Assembly: GCA_019359505.1 (NCBI GenBank)
Contig: JAHHHD010000012.1
Span: forward strand, 95,235 to 159,234
From: Drouetiella hepatica Uher 2000/2452
GTDB taxonomy: Bacteria > Cyanobacteriota > Cyanobacteriia > Elainellales > Elainellaceae
Direction: 5' to 3'
DNA length: 64,000 nt
Each line of letters opens with the position of its first letter. Position 1 is the stretch's first letter. A program made the translations under genes and the position numbers. The notes beneath the pieces are model-generated. The model had not been told where the DNA came from. It made no database searches and was given only the letters and a program-made list of their open reading frames with translations. Positions 1 to 8,068 of this stretch are shown here, one piece after another.

Positions 1-25
1 CCATTGAAGATCAAATCATTGAAGA

Positions 26-253
26 TCAAATAAAGCACTTTACCTGATGCCACTGCTGGGACTCATCCTGGCAGTAATAGCATCCTTCCCACCAGGCGCA
101 CTGGACGTAGGTGAGTTCAACTAACCGACTCTTAGAAGGCTGTTCGTCGCTGAGTAGTTCCACAACCTCCTCTTTGCGATCGCTCATCTGGACAGCAACT
201 CGATTGAGCGTTTCTTGAAGTTCAGAGGAGGCTAAAGTGTAAACGGTTTTCAC
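26..253 (-). CDS. Small hypothetical protein (75 aa)
   Basis: Reads from a GTG at 253 with an AAGG-type ribosome site about 8 bases upstream. The product is acidic to neutral, with a helical N-terminal half and a C-terminal part rich in Trp, Cys and Tyr (CAWWEGCYYC), which could bind a metal or form disulfides. I recognise no family. Its 3' end overlaps a 14-bp direct repeat (copies at 3-16 and 18-31), so the last codons may be recently altered. The gene stands alone, and I assign no function. Confidence 0.5.
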   Translation of the reverse strand: MKTVYTLASSELQETLNRVAVQMSDRKEEVVELLSDEQPSKSRLVELTYVQCAWWEGCYYCQDESQQWHQVKCFI

Positions 254-660
254 GTGAGTACCTTATTAATACTGCCAAACAAAAAAGCAAATTCATAAGA
301 CTAAATTCACAAGACTGATGACTGCTTTCAGAAGACATTTGTTTCGAATACAGATTGTTTCTATCTGTATCAGTTGTAACCTGTCGAGGTGCCGGCAAAA
401 ATGCCTCCTTAGCATTATTTAAGAAATATCGATCACAACATCGTTGAGCAGTTTGAGCAAAAGTTTGTGCTGAAAAATACGGTTAGACAGCAAAGTTTTC
501 AATTCGATCGCAGCTTAAGAAATGTTGTGAATCTGAATCTAGAGCCAAACAGGGCATCAAAGAAGCGATGAATAAAATTATGAACTTAATGAAAATTTGC
601 TTAATATTTGCTTACATAATATAGGAAGCACTCATCAAATGCAGATCAGGAGATATTTTA
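254..660. other. Intergenic region without recognisable gene
   Basis: About 400 AT-rich bases between two divergent small genes. I see no open frame with coding character, no strong hairpin and no recognised RNA. It presumably holds the promoters of both neighbours. A GGAG-like stretch lies about 10 bases before the GTG at 661. Confidence 0.5.
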
Positions 661-1077
661 GTGAGCGGAATTTTTAGAAGTTTAGCGGGAACGGTTGGCG
701 GTTTGTTTAGAATTCTTGGCGGCATACTGGGTGCGATCGGTGGTCTATTCCGCTCGAAATCTCAAGAGGCTCAGCCCGAAGCCCCTCAGCAGACAGGAGC
801 CTACTTTTTGAATGCCGATGATGCTGTGAGCTTTGGCAACATTGAGTACATGCGATCGAGCACATCGACGCGCAGAACTTTCCCCAAGGCGAAGTTGGGT
901 GAAGACAATGCTTTTGTGCAAAGCGTTTCCTCTATGAAGAAGGCAGACATGAAAGCACAGGCGATCGCTGAAGCTAAGCTTCCCTCCTTGTCTGAGCAGC
1001 CCAAGACCGAGCGTCGTCGAGCTGACAGCAACCTGGATATGTTTCGCAATATGGCTCGTGAGCTGAAAAAAGAGTAG
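661..1077 (+). CDS. Hypothetical protein with glycine-zipper-like N-terminus (138 aa)
   Basis: GTG start preceded by AGGAG (ATCAGGAGATATTTTA). The first 32 residues form a Gly/Leu/Phe-rich amphipathic or membrane-inserting segment with repeated FRxLxGxxG-like spacing (SLAGTVGGLFRILGG), followed by RSKS. The remainder is soluble, polar and probably disordered, with many Ala, Glu and Lys. The pattern fits a small membrane-associated protein; no catalytic motif is visible. It lies upstream of ndk in the same direction, but 140 bases of spacer make co-transcription uncertain. Function unknown. Confidence 0.6.
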   Translation: MSGIFRSLAGTVGGLFRILGGILGAIGGLFRSKSQEAQPEAPQQTGAYFLNADDAVSFGNIEYMRSSTSTRRTFPKAKLGEDNAFVQSVSSMKKADMKAQAIAEAKLPSLSEQPKTERRRADSNLDMFRNMARELKKE

Positions 1078-1216
1078 CGTTTCCAACTTTCCTAATTTGT
1101 AAAGCTAACGGCAAGCTAATTCAAAAACTCACGAGTTTTTGAATTAGTAACGCTCCTAGAGACCTTCTAAGCTAATCTGGGATTGTCAAATGCGTTAGTC
1201 AAACCAGGAGTCACCT

Positions 1217-1666
1217 TTGGAACGGACGTTTTTAGCTATAAAACCCGATGGCGTACAGCGGGGTCTAGTCGGCGATATCATTTGCCGCTTTGAAACCAAG
1301 GGCTTCACTCTAGTGGGTCTAAAGCTAATGAAAGTTAGCCGTGAGTTGGCAGAGCAGCACTATGGCGTTCATCGAGAAAGACCCTTTTTTGCAGGTCTAG
1401 TCGATTTCATTATTTCAGCGCCAGTTGTGGCAATGGTTTGGGAAGGCGATGGTGTCATTGCATCTGCTCGCAAGCTAATTGGGGCAACAAATCCTCTGAT
1501 GTCTGATGTGGGAACGATCCGAGGCGATTACGGCGTCAGCATTGGTCGGAATATCATTCACGGATCAGATGCGCCGGAAACCGCTCAACAAGAAATTAGC
1601 CTCTGGTTTAAAGAAGAGGAGCTAGTCAGCTGGCAGCCTACCAGTACACCCTGGCTTTATGAGTAG
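1217..1666 (+). CDS. ndk: Nucleoside diphosphate kinase
   Basis: Transfers the gamma phosphate of ATP to nucleoside diphosphates through a phosphohistidine, balancing NTP and dNTP pools in the cytoplasm. At 149 aa it has the usual length. The N-terminal signature [18 protein letters not shown] and the active-site NIIHGSD with His115 are both present. A TTG start is chosen because AGGAG lies 6 bases upstream and it gives the canonical N-terminus. A hairpin about 90 bases after the stop probably terminates the transcript. terC lies convergent beyond it. Confidence 0.97.
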   Translation: MERTFLAIKPDGVQRGLVGDIICRFETKGFTLVGLKLMKVSRELAEQHYGVHRERPFFAGLVDFIISAPVVAMVWEGDGVIASARKLIGATNPLMSDVGTIRGDYGVSIGRNIIHGSDAPETAQQEISLWFKEEELVSWQPTSTPWLYE

Positions 1667-1753
1667 AATCTGCTGAGTAGAGCCTGTGTCCGAATTTCTT
1701 GCCAGAGCCGTATCTACTTCGCTTGGGACAGGCTTTTCAAAGATCTAAAAATA

Positions 1754-1808
1754 AAGCCTAAAAATTCCTGCCGCTTTGCTAAAGATGGCAGGAATTTCTT
1801 TAAAGGCT
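1754..1808. terminator. Hairpin after ndk, probable terminator
   Basis: An 11-bp perfect stem (AAATTCCTGCC paired with GGCAGGAATTT, 1762-1772 and 1787-1797) has a 14-base loop. It is extended outward by AGCCT/AGGCT. The bases just past the inner stem are T-rich (TTTCTTT). Its position after ndk fits a rho-independent terminator. Confidence 0.6.
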
Positions 1809-1812
1809 AGTC

Positions 1813-1910
1813 TAGCAACCGTCAAGGCGGTTAGGACAGAGACATTTATGGGTGGGGCGCGAAGCGCCCCACCCATAAATGTTCTAGGCAAACTAGCGAC
1901 AGCTGTGATC
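1813..1910 (+). repeat. Dispersed hairpin repeat, copy 1
   Basis: One of five related elements in the window. Left flank contains CAACCGTCAAGGCGGTTAGG, itself a small hairpin. The centre is a perfect 19-bp stem with a GAA loop (1842-1882), and the right flank is GGCAAACTAGCGACAGCTGT. It sits between the convergent genes ndk and terC and could also stop transcription from both sides. The stem sequence differs from the other copies yet remains fully paired. Confidence 0.85.
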
Positions 1911-1961
1911 TTGATGATGAGTTCGGCAGCGCTGAACAAACAAACGTAAAAGAGCGATCGC

Positions 1962-2750
1962 CTATTCCACCGAAATCTCCTGAGGATCAGGCTGTGATTC
2001 GAGTTTTGATTCAGATAGGGAAGGCATACTAGCCTCACCATTCAACGATTCAGCTAAAGTCGGCAATTCCGTTCGTTTAGAGAAGCCCCAAGTGAAAATT
2101 ACGGCGATCGCTGCCACCATCATCCACTCTGGGGGCACAAAATCAGGCTGAATTACCCGTAGAAGCAGCCGCAAACCCACCAGTGCTACAGTCGTGTATC
2201 CGGCATCTTCTAGATGCACAAACTCGCTTAGCCAGCGGATAAATAGCCCTGCCATAAAGCGCAGTGTGATCACGCCAATGAGTCCGCCTGTGAGAATTAG
2301 CCAAGTCTCTTTGGAAATCGCAATCGCCGTGGTGACACTATCCAGCGAAAAAGCCAGATCGGTGACAGCAATCATTGGGATAGCTTGCCACAAACTCGCG
2401 AATTTTGGCCCATGGTGGGGATGCTGTCCCGATTCATCGCCGTCACTGGAGGTGAAATACTGAAACACTAGCCATAGCAAGTAGGCTGCGCCCAGTAGCT
2501 CAAACTGCCAGAATTTGACGACCCAGGTTGCCGTCAAAATTAAGCCCACCCGCAGGAAAAAGGCAACGACTAGACCAAGGTTGAGGGCGCGGCTCTGCAT
2601 CTGCTGGCCTTCCAGCCCTTGGGCGATCGCTGCCAAGGCAATGGCATTATCTGCCGACAAAACAACTTCGAGTGCCACCAAAACGGGCAACAATAGCAAG
2701 GTATCAGCACCAATATTCGATGAAAAGCTCAAGAGTTGGTCTAGCATCAA
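1962..2750 (-). CDS. TerC/Alx-family integral membrane protein
   Basis: A 262-aa multi-spanning membrane protein of the TerC family, whose members are linked to metal-ion (especially manganese) homeostasis and, in plants, thylakoid biogenesis. The hallmark LEVVLSADNAIALAA is near residue 30, and the second acidic intramembrane motif DLAFSLDSVTTAIAIS lies near residue 130. About seven hydrophobic segments are visible, split by an His/Asp-rich loop near residue 105 (DGDESGQHPHHG) that may bind metal. The C-terminal 35 residues are a polar tail. The substrate cannot be read from sequence. Confidence 0.9.
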   Translation of the reverse strand: MMLDQLLSFSSNIGADTLLLLPVLVALEVVLSADNAIALAAIAQGLEGQQMQSRALNLGLVVAFFLRVGLILTATWVVKFWQFELLGAAYLLWLVFQYFTSSDGDESGQHPHHGPKFASLWQAIPMIAVTDLAFSLDSVTTAIAISKETWLILTGGLIGVITLRFMAGLFIRWLSEFVHLEDAGYTTVALVGLRLLLRVIQPDFVPPEWMMVAAIAVIFTWGFSKRTELPTLAESLNGEASMPSLSESKLESQPDPQEISVE

Positions 2751-3047
2751 TCAAGTACAAAGAGTCACGATCGAATCACAAAAATGGACGCTGCTCAGAT
2801 TTCATATCAGGCATTCGTACTCGCCTGAAGAAGATCAGAGAGGGCGAAATTTTTATCCTCTCACCCTTCAGCTTAACGTCTAAACTGTCAAGATAGACTG
2901 TCAAAAACTGATCGAGGTCTTCTATACTCTTTCAGAGGTGATCCCGGAGGGCAATCATTAAGAGGCGGCTTGGATTTTTTGCCGCCGACTCGCCCTTTCT
3001 CTATCTCTACCCCCATACTGTTCCCTTTACCTACCCCGTGATTTCCC

Positions 3048-4007
3048 TTGTCAGCCCCTTCTTCGCTCCTCCCTACCCTTCTATCTGAGTTCAAATCTCG
3101 TTATCCTATGGGCGCGATCGTTGCTGAACTTTCGACGGTTCATGAGGGTAGCTATGTTGTGCGTGCCCTAATCCAGATAGGCAACACTTCTTTTGCCAGC
3201 GGTATGGCGACCGCGACTGATATTGAATTAGCAGAAGACCAAGCCAAGATCAGAGCTTTACAGGCTTTTGGGATTGCTGCTAGTTCACCTCAGAGCGCTC
3301 CGATCCCTTATCCGGCTTACGAGCCGCTGACCCTGGGTGAAAGCGTTGCAGCTCAGAGTTACTCCCAGTTCGTCCCATCCCCAGCCTTACTCCCCCTAGA
3401 TCCGCTACCGCAAGATTCTTCGTCCAAAGTTTTATCGTCTAAAGAAGTGCAGCATCAGGAGGCATTCAAGGCTGAAGTTGAGGTAAATCCCATGACCGAT
3501 CCTGCGATCGCTCTCCCCTCCGAGCCTTCTTTAGCTGATTCTCTTCAAAATCTAGCCGAGTTCAATTCAATCCCAAGCTTTAATCTAAGCAATCCAGGAC
3601 TGCCGCCGCTAGAATCGCCGCCAAGCAATCCAGACAGCCCGGAAATAGTGCCTCTACCCGGTCTTGAATTCGACAATATTTCAGAGCCTGAGCCTCCCCT
3701 TAATTCTTCTCCTGAGCCTGAGCTTCCCCCTGCTAAACCTGAAAAGTCCGCCAAGCGAAAAACTGAACCCAAGCCGTCTACCGAGGCAACAGATTCTACA
3801 GAGGTATCTGAATCAGGCGATCGCTCCAACGAAATTGCCAGAATTGGAGTTGAAATGAAGCGGCTAAGCTGGACAACTGAGCAAGGACGTGGCTATCTGA
3901 AGAGAACCTATGGCAAGCGATCGCGCCAAGAGCTAGACGATATCGAGCTCCTAGATTTCCTGCGGTTTCTAGAAGCGCAACCCTCGCCATCACAAACTCT
4001 TTTCTAG
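3048..4007 (+). CDS. Hypothetical Pro/Ser-rich protein with dsRBD-like N-terminal domain (319 aa)
   Basis: The N-terminal 70 residues resemble a small alpha-beta RNA-binding-type fold (VVRALIQIGN, then AEDQAKIRALQAFG). A roughly 170-residue linker rich in Pro, Ser and Glu follows. The C-terminal 45 residues form a conserved-looking basic helical module (MKRLSWTTEQGRGYLKRTYG). I infer a nucleic-acid-binding protein of a cyanobacterial family without assigned function. The start is uncertain: TTG at 3048 keeps the likely conserved FKSRYP segment, while the first ATG is at 3108; neither has a clear ribosome site. Confidence 0.6.
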   Translation: MSAPSSLLPTLLSEFKSRYPMGAIVAELSTVHEGSYVVRALIQIGNTSFASGMATATDIELAEDQAKIRALQAFGIAASSPQSAPIPYPAYEPLTLGESVAAQSYSQFVPSPALLPLDPLPQDSSSKVLSSKEVQHQEAFKAEVEVNPMTDPAIALPSEPSLADSLQNLAEFNSIPSFNLSNPGLPPLESPPSNPDSPEIVPLPGLEFDNISEPEPPLNSSPEPELPPAKPEKSAKRKTEPKPSTEATDSTEVSESGDRSNEIARIGVEMKRLSWTTEQGRGYLKRTYGKRSRQELDDIELLDFLRFLEAQPSPSQTLF

Positions 4008-4048
4008 TCTTACAGCTTTCTAGTCTTACAGCTTTCTAGTCTTACAGC
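4001..4048 (+). repeat. Three tandem copies of a 16-bp unit
   Basis: TTTCTAGTCTTACAGC is repeated three times without change at 4001-4016, 4017-4032 and 4033-4048. The first copy contains the stop codon of the preceding gene. The array runs directly into the terminator stem. Confidence 0.95.
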
Positions 4049-4107
4049 AAAAAAGAGCCAGAATTCAGAGTGCCTTCTGGCTCCTGAATTCTGGCTCTTT
4101 TTTGCTG
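4045..4107. terminator. Bidirectional terminator between convergent genes
   Basis: A perfect 24-bp inverted repeat (4045-4068 with 4084-4107) has a 15-base loop. The stem ends carry A6 on one side and T6 on the other, so it can act as an intrinsic terminator on both strands. It lies between the plus-strand hypothetical gene and the minus-strand clpP. Confidence 0.9.
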
Positions 4108-4144
4108 CATATCTACATCAGTTTCTAGATGCCTACATCAGCTT

Positions 4145-4756
4145 CTAGCCAATCAGCGCTGCATCAGGGCGGCTACCCACGGCTCGCTTATCAATCACTT
4201 GATCAATCAAGCCATACTCTTTGGCTTCAACCGCAGACATAAAGAAATCACGCTCAGTATCTTGCTCAATGCGATCGAGGGGTTGGCCAGTGTGATCTGC
4301 CAATCGCTCGTTCAGCATTCGCTTGTGATAAAGAATTTCCTTCGCCTGAATCTCAATGTCAGTCGCCTGACCCTGTGCTCCTCCCGACGGCTGGTGAATC
4401 ATAATGCGAGAGTGAGGTAGGCTCATGCGCTTACCTTTTGCCCCAGCGCTCAGCAGAAAAGCACCCATGCTTGCCGCCAGACCTACACAAATCGTGCAGA
4501 CCTCAGGACGAATATGATTCATGGTGTCAAAAATGCCCAATCCTGCCATCACCGAGCCACCTGGCGAGTTGATGTAGAGGTAGATATCTTTCTCTGGATC
4601 TTCGGCTTCTAGAAACAGCATTTGCGCCACGATCAGGTTGGCAAGATCAGAGTCAACTTGCTGTCCCAAAAATACAATTCTTTCTCGGAGTAACCGAGAG
4701 TAAATGTCAAATGCTCGCTCGCCGCGACCAGACTGTTCGATAACGGTAGGAATCAT
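4145..4756 (-). CDS. clpP: ATP-dependent Clp protease proteolytic subunit
   Basis: Serine peptidase subunit that forms the barrel-shaped chamber of Clp protease and degrades proteins unfolded by ClpX or ClpC. At 203 aa it has the standard length. The catalytic triad is complete: Ser96 in GLAASMGAF, His121 in MIHQPSGG and Asp170 in DTERDFFMS. It is therefore an active ClpP and not a cyanobacterial ClpR pseudo-subunit. The oxyanion segment NSPGGSV is present. No clpX lies next to it. The caspase at 27.5 kb carries a ClpC-type N domain, which makes the Clp system relevant to this window. Confidence 0.96.
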   Translation of the reverse strand: MIPTVIEQSGRGERAFDIYSRLLRERIVFLGQQVDSDLANLIVAQMLFLEAEDPEKDIYLYINSPGGSVMAGLGIFDTMNHIRPEVCTICVGLAASMGAFLLSAGAKGKRMSLPHSRIMIHQPSGGAQGQATDIEIQAKEILYHKRMLNERLADHTGQPLDRIEQDTERDFFMSAVEAKEYGLIDQVIDKRAVGSRPDAALIG

Positions 4757-4901
4757 GGAACCTTTTTATGGTGTAGCTTTGTTTATCATTCTAACGATCG
4801 CCCGCTCCTAGAGAGATACAGAGTCGGTTATCCGTACTCATAGTCTTGAGCTGTCAAATTTGAAGTCTAATTTGATGACCATATAGCTCAATGCTGACAA
4901 C

Positions 4902-5246
4902 TCACTCAGAATCAGGCAACTCTCCCTCTGGCTCCGTCAATAAATTTGACAAAAAAGACTGTAGCTTCATCCGGTGAATGTAAGGCCAGCCTCCCTCTGT
5001 CTCAATATCCCGCAGAAGCGCATAGAGTGCCTGTCGATTGTCCGGCAGAGACTTCTGGAACAAATCATCTCGAATGCCTTGATGCAGAGCCTCCAGAAGC
5101 CTCAGTAGAGCCAGCAGCTCTGAACTTTTGCCCTGATAACTTTGGGCAGTCGTATGAACTAATGCAGCAATCGCGCTCAGATCGGGATGCTCAATCTCCT
5201 GACCCATGAATAATTCCTGATGCCCTGTTTCCTCCAACCCACTCAT
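4902..5246 (-). CDS. Conserved-looking hypothetical protein (114 aa)
   Basis: A small, acidic, largely helical soluble protein (LLALLRLLEALHQGIRDDLF) with a Trp/Tyr-containing motif (GGWPYIHRMKLQSFL). No signal peptide or membrane segment is visible. I do not recognise a named family. It reads away from psbO and is separated from clpP by about 145 bases, so it is probably its own unit. Confidence 0.55.
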   Translation of the reverse strand: MSGLEETGHQELFMGQEIEHPDLSAIAALVHTTAQSYQGKSSELLALLRLLEALHQGIRDDLFQKSLPDNRQALYALLRDIETEGGWPYIHRMKLQSFLSNLLTEPEGELPDSE

Positions 5247-5642
5247 ATTTGCCCCTTCCCCAAAGCTGTAGACTCAACCAGTAAACTCAAACACAAAAAC
5301 CTGGTTTCTGAAAACCTAATCAAAATTTCTACAGGTTCCGCACCTGTAGCTGCCTACTTAGGCATTACTTTAGCTTCAATTTACACAACTTAATAGAATA
5401 CTAAGATTGCACAAGTGTGCAAAACTCTCGGAGCTGGGGCTGGATTCCTTGCTGTACATAGCGTTAATGTTTTATTCATGATTTTTTAGCCTATGGAAGT
5501 TAATGAACGGTCAAAATAAAGGCTGCAAGGTCTTGTAAAATTCAGTACTGGAGCCTCAAGGCAAGCCAAGCCTAGGCAACCAGGGCTTAATACTTATTAA
5601 TTAAACGGTTTAGGGTTCCATACTAGAGACTAGAGGTTGACC
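5247..5642. other. Divergent intergenic region upstream of psbO
   Basis: About 400 bases between the minus-strand 114-aa gene and psbO. It has short direct repeats (AGTCTTGAG-like words and GCAAGCCAAGCC) and AT-rich tracts near 5580-5605 that could hold the psbO promoter. No open frame or strong hairpin is visible. Confidence 0.5.
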
Positions 5643-6473
5643 ATGAGGTATCGTGCTTTAATTGCTGCCTTGGTAGCAGTATGTTTGGGTTTTTTGACTG
5701 CTTGTAGCGATGGCGGTTCAACAACCGCAACTGCTGCGCTCACCTATGAAGACATTAGAGGGACAGGTTTGGCAAACTCCTGTCCTCAGCTCGATGATGT
5801 GGGTCGAGGCTCTATTGCACTCGATCGCGATAAGTCTTACACCATGTCCAGACTCTGCCTGGAGCCAACTAGCGTCTTTGTTAAGGAAGAGCCGACCAGC
5901 AAGCGCCGGGAAGCACAGTACATCCAAGGCAAGGTGATGACGCGCTACACGTCTACGATCGACCAGGTGAGCGGCAAGCTCAAGGTCGATCCCAATAAAG
6001 GCCTGACGTTTGTTGAAGAAGACGGATTTGATTTCCAGGCAGTCACCGTCAAAATGCCCAATGGCGAACTTGTCCCCTTTCTGTTCACCATCAAGGGTTT
6101 AGTCGCTTCCTCGGAGGGAATCGACGGCATCAATACCTCAACTGATTTGGTTGGTGAATTCAGAGTTCCTTCTTATCGGACGTCCAATTTCCTTGATCCT
6201 AAGGGTCGAGGCCTAACTTCAGGCTACGACAATGCCGTAGCGCTCCCTTCTCGTGCAGACGATGAGGATTTGCTCAAGGAAAACCTGAAGCAATTTGAAA
6301 CAGGTAGAGGCAAGATTTCTCTTCAGGTTGCCAAGGTAGACAGCACCACGGGTGAAATTGCCGGAACGTTTGAAAGCATCCAGCCTTCTGATACAGACAT
6401 GGGTGGAAAGGCTGCCTTAGACGTGAAGATTCGCGGTTTGTTCTATGCCAGAGTTGATCCTGAGGAAGTTTAG
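5643..6473 (+). CDS. psbO: Photosystem II manganese-stabilising protein
   Basis: Extrinsic lumenal subunit of photosystem II that stabilises the Mn4CaO5 oxygen-evolving cluster. It is 276 aa from the ATG at 5643 (a TTG two codons earlier is less likely). The N-terminus is a cleavable export signal with a lipobox-like LTACSDGG. The mature part begins with LTYEDIRGTGLANSCPQL and continues with the family motifs DRDKSYTMSRLCLEP and DGFDFQAVTVKMP. The two Cys residues that form the conserved disulfide are present. A strong terminator follows, so the gene is monocistronic. Confidence 0.97.
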   Translation: MRYRALIAALVAVCLGFLTACSDGGSTTATAALTYEDIRGTGLANSCPQLDDVGRGSIALDRDKSYTMSRLCLEPTSVFVKEEPTSKRREAQYIQGKVMTRYTSTIDQVSGKLKVDPNKGLTFVEEDGFDFQAVTVKMPNGELVPFLFTIKGLVASSEGIDGINTSTDLVGEFRVPSYRTSNFLDPKGRGLTSGYDNAVALPSRADDEDLLKENLKQFETGRGKISLQVAKVDSTTGEIAGTFESIQPSDTDMGGKAALDVKIRGLFYARVDPEEV

Positions 6474-6559
6474 GTTGTTAGCGATTTTTTGACTAGATTC
6501 TAGACTGAGGTTTTGATTTAGCAAGTTTTTGACTGACTAAGCTCAATTGACCAAGTTTT

Positions 6560-6589
6560 GGAGAGGGGGGCGATCGCTCCCCTCTTTTT
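6560..6589 (+). terminator. Intrinsic terminator after psbO
   Basis: AGAGGGG pairs with CCCCTCT around a palindromic HIP1 octamer, followed by TTTTT. It lies about 90 bases after the psbO stop. Confidence 0.9.
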
Positions 6590-7190
6590 CATAAGCCACT
6601 TCCTACGGATTCAGAATCTTTGAAAATTCTTTTATGAGGTTAGAGTTTGAGTATTTTGGCATCAGATCCGTAAATTTTACGGCTTGAAGCACAATCACTT
6701 AATCTAGCATCTGGCAAGAGTTTCAGCGTCTATAGCGCTATTTCTAGCACCTAGAAATTCTGAGGGTAATGACAAGATCAGATAGCAGGATCAGAAGAGG
6801 TTCCGTGAAAATGCCGTTGTTGCAGCTCTGCAAAAAGAATATTTTTGATTTGCAGACCTAAAAGATATTAAATTCATCTCAGAATTCTGGCTCAATACAG
6901 AATGCTAAGGGCAAAATTTAAGGCTATCTATTAGGTTGAAATAAACATTGTTGAAGTGCTTTTTTAGACTGCATTTCAGCTCTAATATTCCCTTCATTGA
7001 GTTACTTTAACTTTAGATTGTGGCAGTATCTAACTGTGATGAAGTGTATTTCAGAGAGTAGCAAGCGCTCTGCATCGGCCTTACGCTAAGTTGGCTTACA
7101 CTAAGTTGGCTCGCATCAAGCTTGGCTAGTGCCTCAAACTCTATCTTGCACTCAGCATCTACTTGCAGCTCCGTCTACCTGAGAATCGTC
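6590..7190. other. Long leader region upstream of sigF
   Basis: 600 bases without a convincing gene. Just before sigF there is a direct repeat of CTAAGTTGGCT (around 7086 and 7101) followed by a third, weaker GCTTGGCTAG. These lie within 110 bases of the sigF start and may belong to its regulatory region. The reading frame of sigF is open back to a TTG at 7122. Confidence 0.45.
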
Positions 7191-8006
7191 ATGCTTACTC
7201 CAGTGCCTCAAGAATTGACCGCTCAAGAACTTACCTCAGTTGCCACTGAACTCAAAAGTGAGAGCTTGCAACTGCTCCGAGAATATTACAACTCGCCCTG
7301 TGCCGAGATTCGCAATCAGCTTGTGCAACTTAATTTTGGGCTGGTGAGGAAAGAAGCCCATCATTGGGTTAACCAATGCACTGAAGGATACGACGATTTG
7401 CTGCAAGTCGGCAGCTTGGGATTAATTCGGGCAATCGAGCGGTTTGATATCACCAAGGGACACGCCTTTAGCTCTTTCGCCATTCCCTACATTCGCGGCG
7501 AAATTCAGCACTATCTGCGAGACAAAGGCTCAACGGTGCGGATTCCCCGCCGCTGGCAGGCAATCCAGCATCAAGCTGCCCTCATTAGTCGCGATCTCCA
7601 TACCCAGCTCCACCGTCAGCCTACCGATGCAGAAGTGGCGAAGGCTTTAGAAATTTCTGTGGCGGAATGGCAGGAGATTAAGCTTGCTCACCGCAATCGC
7701 GCTCCGCTGAGCCTGGATGCCCCAATGCATAACGAAGAGGAAGGGGCCGCTTCTCTGGGCGACTTGGTGCCGGATGTGCAGTATCACAGCTTTCAATTGG
7801 CGCAAGAAGATCAGATTCGGTTGCAGCAGTCTCTAGTGCAGCTTGAAAACCGGACGCGCGAGGTGTTGGAATTTGTCTTTTTACATGATTTGACTCAAAA
7901 AGAAACCGCAGAGCGTTTGGGCATCAGCTCTGTCACAGTTTCTCGGCGCGTGAAGAAAGGGTTGAAATCCCTGAGAAAGTTGATGGCGGGCGCGGTGACC
8001 TGTTAA
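7191..8006 (+). CDS. sigF: Group 3 RNA polymerase sigma factor, SigF type
   Basis: Alternative sigma factor of the SigB/SigF/SigG branch. In Synechocystis, SigF controls pilin expression, motility and some stress genes. It is 271 aa from the ATG at 7191; an in-frame TTG at 7122 would add 23 residues with low-complexity Ser and is less likely. Region 2 is clear (YDDLLQVGSLGLIRAIERF and SSFAIPYIRGEIQHYLRD), as is region 3 (PTDAEVAKALEI). Region 4 has its helix-turn-helix (TQKETAERLGISSVTVSRRV). The TPR gene follows after 62 bases. Pilus genes occur at 47.7-53.2 kb. Confidence 0.9.
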   Translation: MLTPVPQELTAQELTSVATELKSESLQLLREYYNSPCAEIRNQLVQLNFGLVRKEAHHWVNQCTEGYDDLLQVGSLGLIRAIERFDITKGHAFSSFAIPYIRGEIQHYLRDKGSTVRIPRRWQAIQHQAALISRDLHTQLHRQPTDAEVAKALEISVAEWQEIKLAHRNRAPLSLDAPMHNEEEGAASLGDLVPDVQYHSFQLAQEDQIRLQQSLVQLENRTREVLEFVFLHDLTQKETAERLGISSVTVSRRVKKGLKSLRKLMAGAVTC

Positions 8007-8068
8007 TGTTCGTCTATGAGCGTTAGTTCCGCAGGTTCGCCCGAAGCGGTTCGGGACTTTCTATCCCC